The notes beneath the pieces are model-generated. The model was not told the origin of the DNA and did not search any database. It saw only the letters and a list, made by a program, of their open reading frames with translations. From contig CAVPGM010000019.1 of assembly GCA_963703945.1 (NCBI GenBank), forward strand, positions 238,692-302,691: DNA of 64,000 bases. The letters are read 5' to 3'. Source of the DNA: JALORV01 sp963703945. Lineage in GTDB: Bacteria > Pseudomonadota > Gammaproteobacteria > Burkholderiales > Burkholderiaceae_F. Position numbers and translations under genes: made by a program. Within the stretch, counting starts at the first letter, position 1; each line of letters begins with the position of its first letter. Below, piece after piece: positions 57,886 to 64,000 of the stretch.

Positions 57886-60732
57886 ATGAAACTGGACAAG
57901 GCGCAGGTGCTGCTCGACGAGCAGCCGATCTCGATCGATGTACTGCTCGAGAAATACGCCAAGGGCGACGAACAGTCGGTCGACGAAGTTCGGCGCCGCG
58001 TCGCGCGCGGACTGGCGCAGGTCGAGCGCCCAGAAGGTCGCGAGGTCTGGGAGAAGCGTTTCTACGACGCGATGGTCGACGGCTTCATTCCCGGCGGCCG
58101 CGTCAACTCGGCTGCGGGCACCGGCATCGCGGCCACGCTGATCAACTGCTTCGTGCAGCCGGTCGGCGACGCCATCAGCGGCACACGCGATGGCGTGCCG
58201 TCGATCTATCACGCGCTGAACCAGGCCGCCGAAACGATGCGGCGCGGCGGCGGCGTCGGCTACGACTTCTCGCCGATCCGTCCCAAGGGCGCGCTGGTGC
58301 ACGGCACGCATTCGCGCGCCAGCGGGCCGATCTCGTACATGCGCGTGTTCGACAAGAGCTGCGAGACGCTCGAATCGGCCGGCGCACGCCGCGGCGCGCA
58401 GATGGGGATGATGCGCTGCGACCACCCGGATATCGAGGACTTCATCCACGCCAAGCGCGACGGCTCGCTCGCCAACTTCAACATGTCGGTCGCGGTGACC
58501 GACGACTTCATGCGCGCGGTGGAGAGCGACGGCGAGATCGAGCTGTGGCACGCGGCCGAGCCGTTCGACAAATCGACCGGCAGCCAGCGTGCCGACGGCA
58601 CCTGGACCTATCGCAGCGCGCGGGCGCGCGATCTCTTCGACCAGATCATGCAGTCGACCTACAGCCACGCCGAGCCCGGCGTGGTGTTCATCGACCGCGT
58701 CAACGACGACAACAATCTCTCGTACTGCGAAACGATCGCGGCAACCAATCCTTGCGGCGAGCAAGCCGCTGCCCCCCTACGGCTGCTGCTGCCTCGGATC
58801 GATCAACCTGACGCGATTCGTCGACGATCCGTTCGCGCGACCGGCGACGTTCGACTTGGAGCGCTTCCGCGCAGGTCACGCAAGTCGTCGATTCGCGCGC
58901 TCGACAACGTGCTGGATGCAACGCTGTGGCCGCTCGCCGAGCAGGCGGAGGAAGCGGCCAACAAGCGGCGGATCGGACTGGGCTTCACCGGCCTGGGCAA
59001 CACGCTGACGATGCTCGGTCTGCGCTACGACAGCGAGGACGGTCGCGCACTCGCCGCCGAGGTCGCGCGCGTGATGCGCGATGCCGCGTATGGCGCTTCG
59101 ATCGAGATCGCCGACGAGAAGGGCAAGTTTCCGCTGTTCGACGCGGAGCAGTTCCTGGCCGAGCCGCACTGCGCGTCGCGACTTCCGGAGCAGCTTAAGG
59201 CAGGCATTCGCGAGCACGGGCTGCGCAACTCGCACCTGCTCTCGATAGCACCGACCGGAACGATTTCGCTCGCGTTCGCCGGCAATGCGTCGGGAGGCAT
59301 CGAGCCGACCTTCTCGTGGACGTATATCCGCAAGAAGCGCATGCCCGACGGCAGCAAGCAGGAATACATCGTCGAGGACTACGCCTACCGTCTCTACAAG
59401 CGCATGGGTGGCGACGAGAGCAGGTTGCCGGACGGATTCGTCACCGCGCTGGAAATGAGCGCGAGCGACCACATGCAGATGATCGCCGCCGTCCAGCCCT
59501 ACGTGGATGCCGCGATCAGCAAGACCGTCAACGTCCCGGAGGACTACCCGTTCGAGGATTTCAAGAGCCTGTACCTCGCGGCATGGAAGAGCGGTCTGAA
59601 GGGCATCACCACCTACCGCCCGAACAACGTCATCGGCTCGGTGCTCGAGGTCGTCAAGGAAGCCGGGCAGTCGCCGCAGGACCTGAAGGATGATCCGGAT
59701 CGCCGCGTGCGCCTCGCCTCCGCGCCGCAGCCGGCGCTGGCGAGCCTCAAGTGGCCGGGCCGGCCGGACCTTGCCGAAGGCAACCTGGCGTGGACCTACA
59801 TGGTCGAGATTCCCGAGCGCCGCGAATCGTTCGCCATATTCATCGGCCAGGTGGGCCATCCTGCGGTTCCGTTCGAGGTGTGGGTCAACGGCGCCGAGCA
59901 GCCGCGCGGACTCGGTGCGATCGCGAAGGCACTGTCGATGGACATGCGCAGCGAGGATCGCGCGTGGCTCAAGATGAAGCTCGACGCACTCGCCAAGGCG
60001 CGCGACGAGCAGGGCTTCGCGATTCCGATGCCTCCGGGCGGCGACAGGCAGTGGCAGAGCGGGGTGGTTTCCGCGTTCGCGCACATCGTGCACTGGCGCT
60101 GCGAGCAGCTCGGCGTATTCAAGGAACTCGACCAGCACGCCACCCCGGTGCTCAATGCGCTGTTCTCGAAGAAGGAACCGAAGGCCGGCCCGCTCGGCAC
60201 GATGAGCTGGACCGTCGATGTCGCGAACGCGAATACCGGCGACGACTTCGTGCTGGGCGTGAAGGAACTGCACCTGCCCGACGGCAGCCGCCGGCCGTAT
60301 TCGATCTGGCTCGCGGGCGAGTATCCGAAGGTGCTCGACGGCCTGTGCAAGCTGATCTCGCTCGACATGCGCGTGGTCGATGCCAACTGGATCGGCCTCA
60401 AACTGAAGAAGTTGCTGAACTTCGGCGAGCAGAACGGCGAGTTCTGGGCCGCGGTACCCGGCGAGGAGCGCTCGGCGCTTTATCCGAGCACGGTCGCCTA
60501 CATCGCCACACTGCTGCTCAACCGCTACAAGGTGCTCGGCATCCTCGACGATGACGGACGCGCGATCCAGTCGGCCGGCATCCTCGCCCTGCCCGACGCG
60601 GTCAAGGTGATCGAGCACGAGACCGCGCCGGTCAAGGGCAAGGTCTGCAGCAGCTGCGGCGCCGCAGCCGTCATCAAGCGCGACGGCTGCGAGTTCTGCA
60701 CCGCCTGCGGAGCGACCGGGAACTGCAGCTGA
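57886..60732 (+). CDS. nrdJ: Adenosylcobalamin-dependent (class II) ribonucleotide reductase, with a 43-residue out-of-frame stretch
   Basis: A 948-residue enzyme that reduces ribonucleotides using B12. It has the family's VNSAAGTGIAATLINCFVQP, GGGVGYDFSPIRPKGALVHG, radical-site NPCGE (Asn288, Cys290, Glu292), FTGLGNTLTMLGLRYD, LSIAPTGTISLAFAGNASGG and a C-terminal zinc-ribbon CSSCGAAAVIKRDGCEFCTA. Residues ~294-336 are not family-like: the adjacent frames there encode PLPPYGCCCLGSINLTRFVD and AQVTQVV. Three single extra bases (near 58763, 58868 and 58891) explain this and cancel to keep the frame open. ATG 57886 is preceded by GGCCCGAGGCAACG; a TATAAT lies at 57853. Confidence 0.85.
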   Translation: MKLDKAQVLLDEQPISIDVLLEKYAKGDEQSVDEVRRRVARGLAQVERPEGREVWEKRFYDAMVDGFIPGGRVNSAAGTGIAATLINCFVQPVGDAISGTRDGVPSIYHALNQAAETMRRGGGVGYDFSPIRPKGALVHGTHSRASGPISYMRVFDKSCETLESAGARRGAQMGMMRCDHPDIEDFIHAKRDGSLANFNMSVAVTDDFMRAVESDGEIELWHAAEPFDKSTGSQRADGTWTYRSARARDLFDQIMQSTYSHAEPGVVFIDRVNDDNNLSYCETIAATNPCGEQAAAPLRLLLPRIDQPDAIRRRSVRATGDVRLGALPRRSRKSSIRALDNVLDATLWPLAEQAEEAANKRRIGLGFTGLGNTLTMLGLRYDSEDGRALAAEVARVMRDAAYGASIEIADEKGKFPLFDAEQFLAEPHCASRLPEQLKAGIREHGLRNSHLLSIAPTGTISLAFAGNASGGIEPTFSWTYIRKKRMPDGSKQEYIVEDYAYRLYKRMGGDESRLPDGFVTALEMSASDHMQMIAAVQPYVDAAISKTVNVPEDYPFEDFKSLYLAAWKSGLKGITTYRPNNVIGSVLEVVKEAGQSPQDLKDDPDRRVRLASAPQPALASLKWPGRPDLAEGNLAWTYMVEIPERRESFAIFIGQVGHPAVPFEVWVNGAEQPRGLGAIAKALSMDMRSEDRAWLKMKLDALAKARDEQGFAIPMPPGGDRQWQSGVVSAFAHIVHWRCEQLGVFKELDQHATPVLNALFSKKEPKAGPLGTMSWTVDVANANTGDDFVLGVKELHLPDGSRRPYSIWLAGEYPKVLDGLCKLISLDMRVVDANWIGLKLKKLLNFGEQNGEFWAAVPGEERSALYPSTVAYIATLLLNRYKVLGILDDDGRAIQSAGILALPDAVKVIEHETAPVKGKVCSSCGAAAVIKRDGCEFCTACGATGNCS

Positions 60733-60907
60733 GTCGACCGCGCTCGTCGAGGCGCGTCCGGTAAGACGCAAGCAGCCGCGCCGACCCCTTCGGCTTGCTT
60801 TTCCATCTCGGTGCCCCAACCTGCCCAGTCGGTGAGGCCAGCTGGTCCTCGTTTACACACTGTGTCAATCGCAGTCCTTGCCACCGTGGCTATTGAGCCG
60901 ATTCACG
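60733..60907. other. Gap between nrdJ and rhomboid gene
   Basis: 175 bases with no recognised gene or strong hairpin; presumed to carry the promoter of the rhomboid gene. No clear hexamer pair seen. Confidence 0.4.
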
Positions 60908-61597
60908 ATGCACTTTGACGTTCCAGATCCGCGCTATACCGGCTCCGTGCACTCGCATGCGCTGCTGTCGCTGGCCGTGCGGCTGTCGATTGGCTTCGTG
61001 ATCCTGCTGTGGCTCATCCACCTGATGAACTGGGCAGTGGATCTCGATCCATGGCCATTCGGCGTGCGGCCGCGGGAGTGGAGCGGCCTCGTGGGCATTT
61101 TCACAGCGCCGCTCGTGCACAGCGATTTCGCGCACCTGCTTGCCAATTCGGTGCCGCTGGCGACGGTCGGCGCAGCAATGCTCTTCCTCTATCCGCACTC
61201 GACGCTGCGCGTCCTGCCGGCGGTATACCTGGGACCTGGCGTGCTGGTGTGGGTGTTCGGACGCGGCTCGGTGCACCTCGGCGCCAGCGGGATCGTTTAC
61301 GGGCTGGTCAGCTACGTGTTTGTGGCAGGGCTGCTGCGTCGCGACCGCCGTGCGATCGCCGCTTCACTGCTGGTAGCGTTCATGTACGGCTCGCTCGCGT
61401 GGGGTGTGCTGCCGATCGAGCCGGGCGTGTCGTGGGAAACGCACCTATCGGCGGCGGTGATCGGCGTATCACTTGCACTCGCGCTGCGCAAACTCGATAT
61501 CCCGCCGCGCAAGCGATATACGTGGGAAGACCAGGTCGCGGAAGATGACAGCGAGGATCTGTCCGTCGCCAATAGGGAGGACGCAGCCCCGCCATGA
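60908..61597 (+). CDS. Rhomboid-family intramembrane serine protease
   Basis: A 229-residue polytopic membrane protein with about six segments. The catalytic Ser lies in LGASGIVYGLVSYVF (GxSG) and the catalytic His in WETHLSAAVIGVSLALALRK. HSDFAHLLANSVPL matches the conserved HxxxxHxxxN of the second segment. The C-terminal tail is cytoplasmic and acidic (WEDQVAEDDSEDLSVANRED). Substrate unknown. ATG 60908 chosen by family start; an earlier ATG at 60878 would add 10 residues. Confidence 0.88.
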   Translation: MHFDVPDPRYTGSVHSHALLSLAVRLSIGFVILLWLIHLMNWAVDLDPWPFGVRPREWSGLVGIFTAPLVHSDFAHLLANSVPLATVGAAMLFLYPHSTLRVLPAVYLGPGVLVWVFGRGSVHLGASGIVYGLVSYVFVAGLLRRDRRAIAASLLVAFMYGSLAWGVLPIEPGVSWETHLSAAVIGVSLALALRKLDIPPRKRYTWEDQVAEDDSEDLSVANREDAAPP

Positions 61598-61646
61598 AGG
61601 CTTCCCTGGCAACTTTCGGTAAAGTCGAGATGTGGCGCGGTGGAGC

Positions 61647-63983
61647 TCAACGATTCTCGAGCCGACTGTAGTCGAAGAGGCCCGCTTCGACCGGTGCCCA
61701 CGCGGCGTACGCGTCGATCAGTTCATCGCTCGTAGCCCAGAAGCGTGGGTTGGTGCGGCGAACCGCATAGCGATCGGCGAGCTTGCGGTAATCGTCTTCC
61801 GACGCCATCGATCCGATTGCATTCGCGAGCGCGGGCAGGTCCGCTGCCTTGACGCTGAAAATCGCGTTCGGATAGGCGCCGAGGAAGCCCGGCACAACCG
61901 TCAGCGTGTTCTCCGCCGGCAGCAGTTCCTCCTTGAACATGTGCGCAACATTCTTGTGCGCGGTATTGCGCAGCACACTGAAGTACTGCGGCGAAGCTGT
62001 CGGCTGCTCGACGCGCAGGAACACCACCTCGGGCATCCACGCGAGGCTCGCGCCGTGCACCTTCGCCAACGCCTGTAGATCGCGCCGCAGCGCGGGATCC
62101 GCCACCGATGAAAGCTCGAATCGCTTCGTCGCGACCGGCGCCACTCGCGCGCTCAGCATTTCGTACAGTTCGCGTTGTGGATCGCTGGTGCGATACGTGA
62201 GGCCGCTCGGTCGATTGAAATATGCGTCTCGGCCGTAGACGTAGTCGGTCACTTCCTTGGGCGCGCCTCGATACCAGTATTCGGCCGTCGAGCGTCGAGC
62301 TTTCTCCGGTAGCAGCACGAGGAAGTTGAACTCGCCTTCCATGCGCAGGAAGTCCATGTAAAGCCGGCTGTTCAGCTGGTGCCCGGCGTTGCCGTAGACG
62401 TCGTAACCCGCCACGAGCAGGTAGTAGATCCGCTCGAACAGCGGATAGCCGATGACCCACGCCGTCTTCGGCTGCTCGCCGACCAGACCCTTGACCACCG
62501 TCGCACTATCGAAGTGACGGAACACGGTCAGCGCCGCGTTCGGATTGCGGCCATCGCCGCTCCAGATCATCGAGAGATCATCCTTGCGCGCCACTGCGTT
62601 GCGCTCGAGCCACTCGCTTTTCGCCCGCAGGTAGTTGGTTTCGAGCTTCGAGTATTCGAGCCACGGGATCAGCGCAAGCGAGGTGCTGCCCCATTCGGCG
62701 GGCAGGCGCAGGTTGCTGCGTTCACGCGCGAGGAGTTCGGCGACCATGTCATCGTCGCCGGCGTTCGGATCGACGAAGAACACCCAGAAGCGGTCTTCGA
62801 TGACGTCGAGCGCGAGCTGGCCGCGGCACACCGGGCCCTTGATGAAGTTCATCACGAAGTATTCGGCTTCATCGATCATGAAGCGGTAGCGGCCGTCGAG
62901 CGGCAGGTCGTGAAACGCCGCGAACGGATTGGAGGAGATGTCGACGTCATACGACGGCAGCGCGGTCACCGCGTACGCAGGATCGAGAAACCAGCCACGG
63001 TACTTCGCCATGCGTGCCGCACCGAGCTCATAGGGCATATGCGTCTTCGCGACGATCGTCTCGCGCTCGGGAACTAGCCGGTAATAAACGCGCGCCACGC
63101 CGGGGTCGTCATACGGCCGGCGCGTTGCGATCGGCAGAGCCGGCTTGCCCGGCGCAACTGCAGAACGGATCAGGCGAAGCGGCCGACGCTGGGTGTCGCC
63201 CTCGAAATACAGCGTTCCGAGGTAGAGGTGCTCGTACAGGTAGCGGCTCATCAGCCGTTCCTTGTTCGATTCGCCGTTGAGAAAGGCTTCCCACGTGCGA
63301 ATCTGTTCCTGCACCGCGGGTGACAGCGGTGGATCGCCTTCGTAAGGTGCGCCCGCCGCAATCCAGCGTTGGATCGTCGCGAATTCGCGCTCGTCGAGCC
63401 CTGGCAGACCGTAGGGCATACCTGCAAGCGGCTGCTTGCTCGCGAGACTCTCGTACTCGTCGATGCGCGGGCAGGTCGCCTTGCGATCGAGCGAAAAGTC
63501 GAATGCCTTGGACAGCACCGGCGTGGTCGGCAGCGGGTGCTGGCGTTTCAGTTGCAGGCTGCGATAGAGCACGCTCGCGGCCAGATTGGTCTCGGGCGTT
63601 GCGGTGCGGTTGTTCAGCACCGGCGAGAAACCGCGCTCCCACCACTGCGAGGGCAATTGCGCGTCGAGGAAGAGGCGGGTAGTCGGCGCTTCGCGCAGAC
63701 GAGCGGCGTCGTAGACCGCCGCCTTGCTCGTGCCGCGTGCGATGCCTTCCCACGCGGTGAGCTTGAGCTGGCACGGACCGTCGTAGCACGCGTGGCAGAC
63801 CACGCAGCGCCGCTCGACAATGGGCTGAACGTCCCTCCGATACGACATGCCCGCCTCGGGCTTGGCCGCCACGTCGTAGCGCGTTGGATCAGGCTTGCCG
63901 TAGCGCTGATCGAATTCGTGCAGGGCAAGAGTCGCGCACCCGGTGACGAAAAGTGCGGTGATGGTGGCAGCAAACGGTCGCAT
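61647..63983 (-). CDS. cti: Fatty acid cis/trans isomerase
   Basis: A 778-residue periplasmic haem protein that isomerises cis-unsaturated acyl chains of membrane phospholipids to trans, stiffening the membrane under solvent or heat stress. The N terminus has a signal-type segment ending near TGCATLALHEFDQRYG; the c-type haem motif is CVVCH at residues ~59-63 (RRCVVCHACYDGPCQLKLTA). Later family segments include ARLREAPTTRLFLDAQLPSQ and YLYEHLYLGTLYFEGD, YYRLVPERETIVAKTHMPYE, and WVFFVDPNAGDDD. Full length; start ATG at 63983 close to the window edge. Confidence 0.93.
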   Translation of the reverse strand: MRPFAATITALFVTGCATLALHEFDQRYGKPDPTRYDVAAKPEAGMSYRRDVQPIVERRCVVCHACYDGPCQLKLTAWEGIARGTSKAAVYDAARLREAPTTRLFLDAQLPSQWWERGFSPVLNNRTATPETNLAASVLYRSLQLKRQHPLPTTPVLSKAFDFSLDRKATCPRIDEYESLASKQPLAGMPYGLPGLDEREFATIQRWIAAGAPYEGDPPLSPAVQEQIRTWEAFLNGESNKERLMSRYLYEHLYLGTLYFEGDTQRRPLRLIRSAVAPGKPALPIATRRPYDDPGVARVYYRLVPERETIVAKTHMPYELGAARMAKYRGWFLDPAYAVTALPSYDVDISSNPFAAFHDLPLDGRYRFMIDEAEYFVMNFIKGPVCRGQLALDVIEDRFWVFFVDPNAGDDDMVAELLARERSNLRLPAEWGSTSLALIPWLEYSKLETNYLRAKSEWLERNAVARKDDLSMIWSGDGRNPNAALTVFRHFDSATVVKGLVGEQPKTAWVIGYPLFERIYYLLVAGYDVYGNAGHQLNSRLYMDFLRMEGEFNFLVLLPEKARRSTAEYWYRGAPKEVTDYVYGRDAYFNRPSGLTYRTSDPQRELYEMLSARVAPVATKRFELSSVADPALRRDLQALAKVHGASLAWMPEVVFLRVEQPTASPQYFSVLRNTAHKNVAHMFKEELLPAENTLTVVPGFLGAYPNAIFSVKAADLPALANAIGSMASEDDYRKLADRYAVRRTNPRFWATSDELIDAYAAWAPVEAGLFDYSRLENR

Positions 63984-64000
63984 AGGGCCCCTGGCGCTTT

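Noticed and set aside
1..64000. CRISPR array, rRNA genes, prophage or secondary-metabolite megasynthase
   Set aside because: No regular spaced repeats, no rRNA-like segments, and no phage structural or NRPS/PKS domains were seen on reading through the window.

Overview
The window is GC-rich, densely packed bacterial chromosome. Its gene content and order point to a betaproteobacterium, most likely of the order Burkholderiales: hda-HAD-pcnB-folK-deoxynucleoside kinase-panB-panC, queA-tgt-yajC-secD-secF, recG-oxyR, and a Bug-type tripartite tricarboxylate transporter set. The species cannot be named from the sequence. Codon use and GC look uniform apart from the insertion-sequence remnant at the left edge and several short intergenic elements.

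Layout. 0-0.84 kb: 3' part of an IS1182-like transposase. 0.9-2.0 kb: a SpoIIAA-like and an AhpD-like gene (minus). 2.5-12.3 kb: housekeeping block with miaA, a LuxR-type regulator, a divergent AIR-synthase homologue, hda, a HAD phosphatase, pcnB, folK, a deoxynucleoside kinase, panB, panC and an RDD protein. 12.35 kb: tRNA-Leu(CAA). 12.5-18.1 kb: queA (frameshifted), tgt, yajC, secD, secF. 18-23.9 kb: cytochrome c' fragment, purB, GST, ugpQ, DUF4442 thioesterase, class III CoA transferase, acyP, GNAT. 23.9-29.6 kb: a transporter operon (two Bug receptors around TctB/TctA) ending in a gamma-glutamyltransferase. 29.7-31.6 kb: a FabH-like synthase between two palindromic non-coding elements. 31.7-41.4 kb: a hydroxyacid dehydrogenase, then a compact run of ten genes (ECF sigma, zinc-finger anti-sigma, ArsS-type radical SAM, phosphoesterase, TVP38-disulfide-reductase fusion, Rossmann protein, two rSAM/selenodomain-type glycosyltransferases, SelD-N-like oxidoreductase, DUF1499). 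41.5-47.4 kb (minus): GGDEF/EAL protein, RidA, recG, oxyR, dps. 47.7-48.9 kb: XRE regulator and phasin. 49-51.8 kb: an ECF sigma/anti-sigma pair divergent from a Tat-lipoprotein phosphoesterase and a CuA-like cupredoxin, with matching promoter motifs on both sides. 51.8-54.4 kb: LysR, pirin, azoreductase. 54.5-54.8 kb: tRNA-Ala(CGC) with a possible integration relic. 54.9-57.7 kb: a broken hydrolase, a broken panE homologue and a CysB-like regulator. 57.9-64 kb: B12-dependent ribonucleotide reductase, rhomboid protease and fatty-acid cis/trans isomerase.

Two features matter for any reader. First, at least six genes (queA, the 34.4 kb phosphoesterase, pirin, the 54.9 kb hydrolase, panE, nrdJ) carry single- or double-base indels relative to an otherwise intact frame. 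Most are single extra bases and most lie between 53 and 59 kb, so local sequence or assembly error is a serious alternative to true pseudogenes. Second, the most interesting systems are the radical-SAM/glycosyltransferase operon (32.6-41.4 kb), the ECF regulon with matched divergent promoters (49-51.8 kb), and the nested-palindrome element directly upstream of the FabH-like gene (29.69-29.96 kb). All function calls are from reading translated sequence and remembered family motifs; no database search was run.
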